Of a DNA stretch of 64,000 nucleotides, positions 54,341-62,851 are shown piece after piece; positions within the stretch are counted from its first letter, which is position 1, and each line of letters opens with the position of its first letter. The position numbers and the translations under genes were made by a program. The notes beneath the pieces are model-generated. The model made no database searches. It was not told the DNA's origin and saw only the letters and a list, made by a program, of their open reading frames with translations. The DNA is taken from assembly GCA_012513915.1 (NCBI GenBank), contig JAAZBG010000139.1:1-64000 (forward strand), read 5' to 3'. The stretch is from Fibrobacter sp. (lineage in GTDB: Bacteria > Fibrobacterota > Chitinivibrionia > Chitinivibrionales > Chitinispirillaceae).

Positions 54341-54706
54341 CTACCTGTGGTCGCGCTTACTGCGTTTCTTTTTCTTATGCTTTTTGTGAGCGGGCTTTTT
54401 ATCATGATGATCATGATCATCATGTTTCTTTCTTTTTGACTTATAGGTAACAATCTTATTGTCACTGAACAGATTCAGCGTTTCATGTCCAAAGACAAAC
54501 GTCAATTTCCCGTGATGTGTTGTCTCGGTGTGCTTTGTAATCGGTGTCTTGCATCCGCAGTCACACACTTTAACATACGATTTTTCTTTCCGCATCCCGC
54601 AATCAACACATATTCCATCTTTCCAGACATGCTTACCCGGTTCCGGCAGCTCATTTGAAAAAAGTGACATCTGAAATGGCTTATGACAGGGAAGCGTTGC
54701 TTTCAT
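54341..54706 (-). CDS. Cys- and His/Lys-rich small protein of unknown family
   Basis: 121 residues. The middle holds CVDCG and VCDCGC, a possible zinc site; the last ~35 residues are a His/Asp/Lys-rich tail (HDDHDHHDKK, KKHKKKKRSKRDHR). No signal peptide. It converges on tssL with a 41-base gap. I do not recognise the family; metal or nucleic-acid binding is a guess. Confidence 0.5.
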   Translation of the reverse strand: MKATLPCHKPFQMSLFSNELPEPGKHVWKDGICVDCGMRKEKSYVKVCDCGCKTPITKHTETTHHGKLTFVFGHETLNLFSDNKIVTYKSKRKKHDDHDHHDKKPAHKKHKKKKRSKRDHR

Positions 54707-54793
54707 CAGGCTGATTCAATTCTCTATATCGTAGGTTTACACAGAATATATACAATGAAATATTCTAAAATCGATAGGTTAATATATTATTCA

Positions 54794-54925
54794 CTAACTG
54801 ATTAGGCAAGACAGTTCATTCCATTTTAAACGTTCATTTGTGATAACTGCATGCCGATGTGCGGATTGTATACATTTATCAATAAATGTCATACAAACCC
54901 GGCTGTCAACCAGCACCGTTGCCAA
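54794..54925 (-). pseudogene. Possible remnant of a PIN-domain (VapC-like) gene
   Basis: A 43-codon frame (TTG 54925 to TAG 54794) starts with TVLVDSRVCMTFIDKC, like the VLVDTSVWIDFL start of PIN toxins, and continues AHRHAVITNERL, like the PIN C-terminal strand. The catalytic middle is missing. It may be decayed or coincidental. Confidence 0.25.
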
Positions 54926-54941
54926 TTATCACTGGTAAAAT

Positions 54942-55169
54942 TTACTTCTGTTCACTCTTGAAATAGATATACAAATCTTCCACTTTTTTCCTGGCCCATG
55001 GAGTTGTTCGCAAAAACTTCAGGCTCGATTTGATACTCGGATCACATAAAAAACACTGGATCCGGATCATACTGCCAAGCTCCTCCCAGCCGTAATGCTC
55101 TACAAGTTCAGTAAGAAGTTTTTCCAGAGTGACACCATGAAGCGGATCTTTTGGATGTTGGTTAGTCAT
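54942..55169 (-). CDS. VF530/DUF2132-family protein
   Basis: 75 residues, full length. [45 protein letters not shown] and VEDLYI follow the family almost word for word. VF530 proteins are small, helical and reported to bind DNA; the cellular role is not established. Confidence 0.9.
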   Translation of the reverse strand: MTNQHPKDPLHGVTLEKLLTELVEHYGWEELGSMIRIQCFLCDPSIKSSLKFLRTTPWARKKVEDLYIYFKSEQK

Positions 55170-55380
55170 AGTGCTGCCTGCATTCTTGTTATAGAGAAAT
55201 GATTTATTACAATATACAAAAAATTGCCATTTATATGGAGATAAGAAATAATTCAGCTACAGGACACACAGATCGCTGAAACCTTTTTTTTTACTGTTTT
55301 TATCCTCTCCTTAACAATCGGGGCTCCGATTATCATTTTTTTTCATCATTCCGAGACCTGACCGTAAAGGAGGGCTTTGA

Positions 55381-57015
55381 TTAATTTACACAATCAAGCA
55401 CACGAAACAGTTCCGGCAACAGCTGCTTTTTTCGTGACAATACGCCTGGGAGGAAATAGCAGGAATTATCTTTCTGTTCATAAACAAAATGCGATTCATA
55501 CACACTGTTTCCGTTTGTAATAAGCAGACTTTCCTGTCGCATTACGTCAGTTACCAGGAGTAAGGTCCATTCAAGTTTACGCTCCGCTGCAATATGCGAT
55601 AATGCCATCCTGAATGATTCCAGCATTGCCGGAATATCCTCAAGAGTCACAAGTTCCACCTGCCCTATCCCGATCATTACCCTGTTCTGCTCGTATACTT
55701 TAAAATCAGACAGAACGACTTCCGATGGATCCCGGTGACGAATCGCTTCGATCTGCGCGAACATAAAATCTGCATGTTTTTGTGGATCAACACCAGCAAT
55801 TTTCGATACATCACCAAGCGCACGATGATCATCATCAGTCGTGGTTGGCGAACGAAGGAAAACGGTATCAGAAATAATCCCTGATAACAAAAGCAGTGCA
55901 ACATGTTTTGGAATTTCCTGTTTGTAATATTGATACTGTTGATAGATCAGCGTACAGGTACTTCCGACAGGTCTTGCATACAGGGTGATCGGTTTTTGTG
56001 TCTTTGATGCAGCAAGCCTGTGATGATCCACAATTTCGACTATCTCGGCGTCAATGGCACCCTCAACACTCTGCTCCACTTCATTATGATCAACCAGTAT
56101 CAGTTTTTTCTTTGGCGGATCGATAAAGCAGCGTCTTGTAACAATTCCGGCAAACCTGCCATTATCAAATACCGGAAACCCTCTGAAATGTGATTGCACA
56201 AGTTTTCTCTTTCCTTCGTCAATAGAGAGTTTTGAATCAAGGCGGGGTACCGTTTTGTCCATAATACGTTCCACGTACGTTGACAGTCGCAGAAGACGGA
56301 TTGATTCTGCAGTATCGATCTCTGAGAGGAAAATACTCCCCTTAAATGTTGAATAATCGACATCCAGCGGTTCATCCTTTGACAAGCCGGTTACTACAAT
56401 TGCAGGTATCTGTTCATGAACTGCAAGTTCAAGTATTTTCGGGCGGTTTCCAACGACAAGGACAGGTTTTTGTGTCAGTTTTTTTAGCCGTTCTTCGAAA
56501 ACCCTGTGTGGCATTGCACCGGTCATTATCGGGGCATCAAATTCCACTGGTTCTCCCTGCATCAACAGTTTTCCGGGAATTACTCTATGAAAATTGTCAA
56601 CCGAGAATGAATACACCGGACGTTCGGGACCAAGCTGGGATAATACGTAGCTCGAAATTTCGTTAACGCTCACAGCTCCGGCATACACTCCGTTAGTATC
56701 CAGAACAGGGATCATACTTATGTTTTCATCTTTTATAAGCGTGATTGCGTCAAGGATACTGTCACGTGTTGAAAGGATAAATTCGGGTGGACGCATTATA
56801 TCACTGATAGTCTGATGCATCGTTGCAACCAGAAGCGGAGGTTCCACCCCTGCCGCACGGAAAACCTCCCTGCCAAGTGTGGAAAGTGCCCCGGGAAGAA
56901 TCGGGACATAGTTTCGTGATGGATCAATTTTTTGTTTCAGTTCAGCATATGCATACGCTGAACACATACTATCGATATCCGGATTTTTATGTCCTGTAAT
57001 TAATATCGTTTCCAA
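55381..57015 (-). CDS. Manganese-dependent inorganic pyrophosphatase with CBS and DRTGG domains
   Basis: 544 residues from TTG 57015 (GGGGGA 4 bases upstream). DHH-family core in two parts: GHKNPDIDSMCSAYAY at the start and EIVDHHRLAAS near 340. Inserted between them are two CBS motifs (MRPPEFILSTRDSILDAITL; IMDKTVPRLDSKLSIDEG) flanking a DRTGG-like domain (VLVVGNRPKILELAVHEQI). Family II PPases hydrolyse PPi; the CBS pair binds adenine nucleotides and regulates activity. Monocistronic. Confidence 0.92.
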   Translation of the reverse strand: METILITGHKNPDIDSMCSAYAYAELKQKIDPSRNYVPILPGALSTLGREVFRAAGVEPPLLVATMHQTISDIMRPPEFILSTRDSILDAITLIKDENISMIPVLDTNGVYAGAVSVNEISSYVLSQLGPERPVYSFSVDNFHRVIPGKLLMQGEPVEFDAPIMTGAMPHRVFEERLKKLTQKPVLVVGNRPKILELAVHEQIPAIVVTGLSKDEPLDVDYSTFKGSIFLSEIDTAESIRLLRLSTYVERIMDKTVPRLDSKLSIDEGKRKLVQSHFRGFPVFDNGRFAGIVTRRCFIDPPKKKLILVDHNEVEQSVEGAIDAEIVEIVDHHRLAASKTQKPITLYARPVGSTCTLIYQQYQYYKQEIPKHVALLLLSGIISDTVFLRSPTTTDDDHRALGDVSKIAGVDPQKHADFMFAQIEAIRHRDPSEVVLSDFKVYEQNRVMIGIGQVELVTLEDIPAMLESFRMALSHIAAERKLEWTLLLVTDVMRQESLLITNGNSVYESHFVYEQKDNSCYFLPGVLSRKKQLLPELFRVLDCVN

Positions 57016-57133
57016 ATAATCCCCCAGATGTTAAACCATGTGTTGTGTAATCCTGATTACAGCTGAAAAATAAACCAATCAACCTGCTGATTGCCAGATA
57101 TATTTATGTAACGGGTATGTTTGAAGCAGAAAG

Positions 57134-58783
57134 TTATTTTATGTTCAAAAGCTCGTTTCGAGAAAAAGTACCAGCTTTAAATTTCAAAATATATGCCCCC
57201 TTCGCCAGACGTCCCATAGGAATACTATATCTGCCGGCACTCTGTTTCCGACTCATTATATTCCGGACAACACGTCCTTCCAGATCAAACAGACTGATAT
57301 TTACATAACAATCCACAGGCAAGGCATACCTTAAAGAGCTATTATTCGAAGAGCATCCAAAAGAGTGAATTTCATAGTTTTCGGGTTTACAAATAACACT
57401 AACCGGTAAATCGACATGAAATACACGGGTTTGACTAAAAGTACCCCATCCCGTAGCATTGCAGGCTCTGACCCGCCACCAGTATCTGGAATTGTTTTTC
57501 AGTTGATTGAATACTTTCATTGTATCTATTGTTGAATCAACGATTGCATTTGTCATATTTGAATCGGTTGACAGCTCAATCCAATATTTGGTGACATTTT
57601 CTGATCCTTTATTCCATACAAGTGCTATATCGTTCATACGAATGGTATCACCATCAAGAGGTTTTATTAATTGTACCGGATCAGGCATATCTGCAATTGT
57701 AGTAAACGTCCATATCGGTGACTGGGCGATATCATCAGAATTCGTTACCCTGACAACCCAGAAATATTGTGTGTTGTCAGATAACGATGTTGCCTGGTAT
57801 GAGTTTGAGATGAGACCCTTTTCGTCAATTACAAGAGTTGAAAAGTCAGGTGAATCAGATACCAGTAAATTGTACGATGATGCACCATCGAGAGATTCCC
57901 AGTACAATGTTGTTGGAACTGCAACATTTGCTGCATTATTTGAAGGACTTAAAAGAGTTGGTGGATTAAGTAGCCTATAGTGTTTAATAAGATTAGTCTC
58001 AATACGTATGCTTGACATCATAGAGTGACGTTCAGCGAAAAAGAGATCGAAACTGTATTCCTTATTAGTTAGCAATTTGCTTGGGACAATGAAACTACCT
58101 TCTGTAGGTTCATGTATTCCACCAAGGTCCATTACAAGAGAATCATCAATAAATGCCCACACATCATCATCACCCCTGAACCTGAATGTTTGAGCTTCCT
58201 CAGTTTTAGTAAACGTGAAATGGAGGTGCATTGTAAATGCGTAATTGTGTTGTTGAGGAGTACGATCATTCTCTACTCCAAACGAAACGGGGGGAGCGTA
58301 TTTATCTAAAGGGAAAAAATTAATATTATCGTAACCATATATATTGGTTCCCTGGACACGAGTAAACATCAGACTGTCTTTTATGACTATATTTTTAAAA
58401 GCGGTATCAGTAGCAACAGTCTTCGTACCGGTTTGTCTACCTGTAACCGGATTATAAGTCGGAACGGTAAAATCACCTTGTGCACTGTCCTCAAAAGGAC
58501 GAAACCAGTACTTCATATATGAATTCATACGTATTTTAGCCGTATCACTTGCAGGTACTGGCTTGCCATCTTTATCCAGAAATGGTTCTACCATTCCTTT
58601 GGTCACACCGGAGGGGTGATCCTGTTCAAACTCTGGATTACTACCATCAGAATGAAAATCGTAATAGGTAACAGGTATCCAGATTGTATCATCCAGGACA
58701 ACCCCCTGGGAGAAAACGTTTGACGTCAGCAGCAATGTCAGACCACATATCCAACCAATGATTGATACTTTGGTAATCATCAT
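57134..58783 (-). CDS. Secreted fibro-slime-domain protein with Fn3-like repeats and C-terminal sorting domain
   Basis: 549 residues from ATG 58783 (AGAGG 7 bases upstream). Signal peptide ending LLLTSNVFSQ. Fibro-slime/PA14-like domain over ~residues 20-270: WIPVTYYDFHSDGSNPEFEQ, FRFRGDDDVWAFIDDSLVMD, LGGIHEPTEGSF, YSFDLFFAERHSMMSSIRIE, with the DDD calcium/carbohydrate-type loop. Two fibronectin-III-like domains follow (TLYWESLDGASSYNLLVSDS; LVWNKGSENVTKYWIELSTD). The last ~65 residues (ISLFDLEGRVVRNIMS...GAYILKFKAG) form a Por-secretion-tail-like domain. Likely a surface adhesin for plant polymers or cells, the main marker for Fibrobacterota here. Confidence 0.85.
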   Translation of the reverse strand: MMITKVSIIGWICGLTLLLTSNVFSQGVVLDDTIWIPVTYYDFHSDGSNPEFEQDHPSGVTKGMVEPFLDKDGKPVPASDTAKIRMNSYMKYWFRPFEDSAQGDFTVPTYNPVTGRQTGTKTVATDTAFKNIVIKDSLMFTRVQGTNIYGYDNINFFPLDKYAPPVSFGVENDRTPQQHNYAFTMHLHFTFTKTEEAQTFRFRGDDDVWAFIDDSLVMDLGGIHEPTEGSFIVPSKLLTNKEYSFDLFFAERHSMMSSIRIETNLIKHYRLLNPPTLLSPSNNAANVAVPTTLYWESLDGASSYNLLVSDSPDFSTLVIDEKGLISNSYQATSLSDNTQYFWVVRVTNSDDIAQSPIWTFTTIADMPDPVQLIKPLDGDTIRMNDIALVWNKGSENVTKYWIELSTDSNMTNAIVDSTIDTMKVFNQLKNNSRYWWRVRACNATGWGTFSQTRVFHVDLPVSVICKPENYEIHSFGCSSNNSSLRYALPVDCYVNISLFDLEGRVVRNIMSRKQSAGRYSIPMGRLAKGAYILKFKAGTFSRNELLNIK

Positions 58784-59376
58784 AGTAAGGCCTCTATATA
58801 TTAAACCGATTAAACAATGAATATAAATCAATCGTTACTTAATATCTCCTACAAAATCTACATTATAATTTAAAATAATTCTATCCGAACTGTTTTTTTG
58901 CTTCTTCCCCATTCTTTAACTCTACCAGCCGAATTAAGTTTCAGTCAATATTATAACCGTTTTTTGTTTTCTTTTTATTCGAGTATTACCCCGGTTATCT
59001 GAAACAAGCAATCTTTCGAAAAACTATGAGTTTGTCTGGGTAGGTGTCAAGAGAATAAGATTGTTTTCATTAAACGTTGATAATAGATACTCTCTTTAAC
59101 GTACTATTTTTTCTGTATCCTGAAGTGCCCCCTAAAGTACTGGTAGTTCTGTTTCAACAAACACTATATTATTTGTAAAATATTTGTAAGGTAATGAATT
59201 GATACAATGTCTGTATTAGTTGCGAAACATTGCGGGGATAAAAGAAACAGGATTTATTTTGTAACGAATGATGTTTTTATTTATCTAACCGTATTATGAT
59301 TCAGAAACATAAAACATTGAACCATTTCACAGGGTAACAGTACGTCAGTTTCTTATCAGGAAAGATTTGGTACTAC
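58784..59376. other. Intergenic region before the export operon
   Basis: 593 AT-rich bases between divergent genes. I see no supported ORF, repeat or RNA gene. It must hold promoters for both sides, but none is clear enough to place. Confidence 0.5.
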
Positions 59377-60678
59377 ATGAATGTAAAAATTTTCTCTGTA
59401 ATAATGCTCATGGGCGGATATGTCTTTTCGCAGGACAATATCCTGACACTATCGGATGCAATAAAATATACCGTCACTCAAAATACATCCACGCAGTTAT
59501 CTATTAACCAGATTGATCAAAGGGATATCGCACTTAAATCTGAAAAATACGGTAGACTTCCGGATGCCAATGCATCACTATCGTCATCGATGGGCGGAAA
59601 ACTTGACAATAAAGATAAATGGAATAGTTCCACTGATGGTTCAATTAGTGCATCATACACGTATACGCCATCAACAGGTGCAACGATAAAATCGCTCAAA
59701 GCGCAATCGGATGCATCACGATATTCATACAAGCAAACAGTCAACGATTTAACTGCATCTGCGGTGAGTGCATATATCAAGGCCGCCTATGCCAGGAAAA
59801 CTATTGCGATTGCCAAAAACGACCTTGATTATCAAAAGGCAAAACTGACGCAGATAGAAGAGTTTAAGAACGCCGGTAAAAAATCAATCTCAGATGTCTT
59901 ACAGCAGCAAACAGCTGTTGCAGAAAGTGAAGCATCACTGCTTACTGCAGAGCAAAATTATAGTAAGGCAATGCTGTCGCTCTACAACATCGCCGGTATC
60001 GATATCCATAGCACCATGTCAATCGATACCAACGAAATAGCGGTCCTGCAGTCCCGGTTCAACCAGCAAAACAGTGATGATTTAAAAGAATTACTAATTG
60101 ACTCAATACCACAGATCCAGTCGCAGCAGCAATCGGTGCATTCTTCTCAATTCAGAATCAAGAGTATGCGCCTGGCTTATGTTCCATCAATAAGAGGAAC
60201 TGCAAGCACCAGTGTTGGTTATGGAGGACTTGTAGGTGAAGAGCACGATGTAAGTGATCCGACCGGACGTTTATCCCTAAGCCTTTCGTACCCGCTTTTT
60301 GATCAGTACAAACGCAAGCTAAACGTGAGCAGAGAAAAACTGTCATTACAAAGCGCACAGTTGCAGTTGACAGAGCTGGAACGCAAAGTAGTACTTCAAT
60401 ATGAGCAATACAACTATGATCTTCAATTTGCACGCAAACAGCTTACTGTGGCACAAATACGCTTGACCGCAGCAAAACAGTCTCTTGACGCAATCAATGA
60501 GCGCTACAACGCAGGTGCATCAACACTTGTCGAAGTAGCGATGGTCAATACAAGTTATCTTGGCGCCGTGAATTCACAACTATCCGCAGAGTCATCACTG
60601 CTTTCTGCTTATGTAAACTTACTGCAGGTACGCGGTGATGCAGCATCATTTTTTAACAGCCCGACAGGCACACGTTAG
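59377..60678 (+). CDS. TolC-type outer-membrane efflux protein
   Basis: 433 residues. Signal peptide (KIFSVIMLMGGYVFSQ). The helical repeat pattern is typical: DAIKYTVTQNTSTQLSINQI near the start, and VLQQQTAVAESEASLLTAEQ and YNAGASTLVEVAMVNTSYL for the coiled-coil helices. It would form the outer-membrane channel of the exporter. First gene of the operon; 8 bases before the next. Confidence 0.9.
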   Translation: MNVKIFSVIMLMGGYVFSQDNILTLSDAIKYTVTQNTSTQLSINQIDQRDIALKSEKYGRLPDANASLSSSMGGKLDNKDKWNSSTDGSISASYTYTPSTGATIKSLKAQSDASRYSYKQTVNDLTASAVSAYIKAAYARKTIAIAKNDLDYQKAKLTQIEEFKNAGKKSISDVLQQQTAVAESEASLLTAEQNYSKAMLSLYNIAGIDIHSTMSIDTNEIAVLQSRFNQQNSDDLKELLIDSIPQIQSQQQSVHSSQFRIKSMRLAYVPSIRGTASTSVGYGGLVGEEHDVSDPTGRLSLSLSYPLFDQYKRKLNVSREKLSLQSAQLQLTELERKVVLQYEQYNYDLQFARKQLTVAQIRLTAAKQSLDAINERYNAGASTLVEVAMVNTSYLGAVNSQLSAESSLLSAYVNLLQVRGDAASFFNSPTGTR

Positions 60679-60686
60679 GAAACGGT

Positions 60687-62012
60687 ATGAACGCAAAATT
60701 AATTTGGGGTACAGGTATTACAGTTGTCATTGCAGCCGCAGCCCTGTATTATCTTACTTCTGACAAGTCGAATGGAAAAGTAACCTATAAGACATCGGAA
60801 ATAACCATTGGCAGTATTCAGAATACTATTTCAAGTACCGGCACATTAAATCCTGTAAGTACCATTGAAATCGGAACTCAGGTCAGCGGTACCATTGAAA
60901 AAGTCTACATCGACTATAATGACATTGTCAAAAAGGGACAAGTCATCGCCGAAATTGACAGACAGCCGCTGCTCAGTAAACTTGCACAATCTAAAGCATC
61001 TCATCTACGAAATGAAGCACTTTACGAGCAGGCAAAAGCGACATACGATCGTAATACAATACTTCACAATAAGGAACTGATCTCCGATGAGGAGTTTCTT
61101 TCATCAAAGTCATCATACCTTGCACAAAAGGCATCACTTGAGGTATCAAAGGCAGATGTTGCCAATGCGCAGCTTAACCTGACCTATGCAACGATAAAGT
61201 CACCTGTCAACGGTACCGTTATCAAGAAAAACATTGAGGTAGGCCAGACAGTAGCCGCGAGCTTAAGCTCTCCAACACTCTTTATTATTGCTGAAGATCT
61301 TAGCAATATGCAGATAATTGCCGACGTAGATGAGAGTGATATCGGCAGAATCAGGAATGATCAGGATGTAACATTCAGTGTACCCGCCTATCCTGACAAG
61401 ATGTTCAGCGGTAAAGTAAGCCAGATCCGTTTACAACCTGAAACAGTTTCGAATGTTGTAACGTACAATGTTGTTATAAAGACTTCAAACAATGATGGTA
61501 TTCTGCTGCCTGGAATGACTGCCAACATTGATTTTGTTGCCGAGAAGGCTGATAGTGTTCTTATGATACCCGCAACAGCATTGCGTTTTAAGCCCTCTGA
61601 TAACGAAATGGCAAAGGCCCGTGCAAAACGTGAAAACGAGATGAAAGCTGATAAAAACGGTGTTGACAGTAATTTTCCACGTCGTCAGGGCGGTGGTCAG
61701 TTTGCAGGTGTTCCCGGTGGCAACAATAAAAACAACTCCGAAAACCGTGGTACAATCTGGATACTCACCGACAGTAATGAACTGAGTCCTGAGTTTGTAC
61801 GCCTGGGCATCAGTGACGGAACCAATACAGAAGTAAAAGGCCGTCAGATTGCAAACGGTATGAAGGTTGTAACCGGAACCGTAAACATTAAAAAGGAAAC
61901 AAAACAATCAAAGTCACTCTTTGGTCCTCAGAGACCAACCAACAACAGGTCATCATCACAATCAGGCAGAAACACTACTAACATGCCATCTCCGCCACCG
62001 GGAAGGTTTTAA
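60687..62012 (+). CDS. MacA-type periplasmic adaptor (membrane fusion protein)
   Basis: 441 residues. N-terminal membrane anchor (IWGTGITVVIAAAALYYL). A lipoyl/barrel-sandwich half-motif GTLNPVSTIEIGTQVSGTIE, a long coiled coil (~105-165), and the second half TIKSPVNGTVIKKNIEVGQT. The C-terminal part is long and Gly/Asn/Arg-rich (GGGQFAGVPGGNNKNNSENR region), an insert not usual for MacA. It bridges the TolC channel and the MacB transporter. Its stop overlaps the next ATG (TAATG). Confidence 0.92.
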   Translation: MNAKLIWGTGITVVIAAAALYYLTSDKSNGKVTYKTSEITIGSIQNTISSTGTLNPVSTIEIGTQVSGTIEKVYIDYNDIVKKGQVIAEIDRQPLLSKLAQSKASHLRNEALYEQAKATYDRNTILHNKELISDEEFLSSKSSYLAQKASLEVSKADVANAQLNLTYATIKSPVNGTVIKKNIEVGQTVAASLSSPTLFIIAEDLSNMQIIADVDESDIGRIRNDQDVTFSVPAYPDKMFSGKVSQIRLQPETVSNVVTYNVVIKTSNNDGILLPGMTANIDFVAEKADSVLMIPATALRFKPSDNEMAKARAKRENEMKADKNGVDSNFPRRQGGGQFAGVPGGNNKNNSENRGTIWILTDSNELSPEFVRLGISDGTNTEVKGRQIANGMKVVTGTVNIKKETKQSKSLFGPQRPTNNRSSSQSGRNTTNMPSPPPGRF

Positions 62013-62746
62013 TGAAAGCACTGATTTCAATCAGCAAATTAACGAAAGTATATCAAATGGGTGATGTCTTAGTAAATGCGCTGCGAGGCGTTGATCTGAC
62101 TATTGAGCAGGGTGAATTTGTTGCGATCATGGGGATGAGCGGCTCAGGCAAATCTACTTTAATGAACATTATCGGATGTCTTGATATACCGACAGGCGGG
62201 AGTTATTCGCTGCTTGACAAAAACATCGGTTCACTATCACGACGCGAACTTGCAGATATCAGAAATGAACATATCGGATTCGTTTTCCAGAATTTCAGTC
62301 TGCTTGCACGAACTACTGCAATAGAGAACGTTGAACTTCCCATGCAGTATCACCACTCAGCATCAAAAGTTGATACAAAGGAACTTGCTAAAAAGGCACT
62401 TACACAGGTAGGCCTGGGTGACAGGATACATCATTTACCAAACCAGCTTTCCGGCGGACAGCAGCAGCGTGTTGCAATAGCACGTGCAATTGTAAACAAT
62501 CCACCGCTTATCCTTGCGGATGAGCCAACCGGTGCTCTTGACACCAAAACGTCGTATGAAGTAATGGACCTGTTTACATCACTTAACAAAGAGGGTAAGA
62601 CGGTGATCCTCGTTACTCATGAGCACGAAATTGCACAATATGCAAACAGGTTAATCATGATGCGTGACGGGCATATTGTCAGTGATGAGATTATTAAGAA
62701 GCCTCACCCCCCGGCCCCCTCTCCGCAAGCGGTAGAGGGGGAGTAG
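62012..62746 (+). CDS. MacB-type ABC transporter ATPase
   Basis: 244 residues. Walker [11 protein letters not shown]-loop FVFQNFSLL, signature [15 protein letters not shown], Walker [16 protein letters not shown], and H-loop VILVTHEHE. FtsE/LolD/MacB class. The last ~14 residues ([14 protein letters not shown]) are read from the palindromic repeat at 62701-62828, which also supplies the stop codon; normal relatives end soon after the DGHI segment. Confidence 0.94.
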   Translation: MKALISISKLTKVYQMGDVLVNALRGVDLTIEQGEFVAIMGMSGSGKSTLMNIIGCLDIPTGGSYSLLDKNIGSLSRRELADIRNEHIGFVFQNFSLLARTTAIENVELPMQYHHSASKVDTKELAKKALTQVGLGDRIHHLPNQLSGGQQQRVAIARAIVNNPPLILADEPTGALDTKTSYEVMDLFTSLNKEGKTVILVTHEHEIAQYANRLIMMRDGHIVSDEIIKKPHPPAPSPQAVEGE

Positions 62747-62828
62747 GAAATTCTCAGGTTTCCCCTCTGCCGCTTGCGGACGACGCATCGAAGTGGTCGA
62801 AGGACCAGAGGGGGTTAGGGGGTGAGGC
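62701..62828. repeat. Palindromic interspersed repeat (copy 2)
   Basis: GCCTCACCCCCCGGCCCCCT (from 62701) is mirrored by the stretch ending GGGGGTGAGGC at 62828. An inner inverted pair, CGCAAGCGGTAGAGGGG (62724-62740) and CCCCTCTGCCGCTTGCG (62762-62778), gives a cruciform-capable structure. Its first 23 bases equal 1378-1400. Confidence 0.85.
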
Positions 62829-62851
62829 ATTTTCAAATGGAGCAAATATAA

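Noticed and set aside
55314-55340. Plus-strand terminator AATCGG/CCGATT with T run
   Set aside because: No plus-strand gene ends before it and it is weak for the minus strand.
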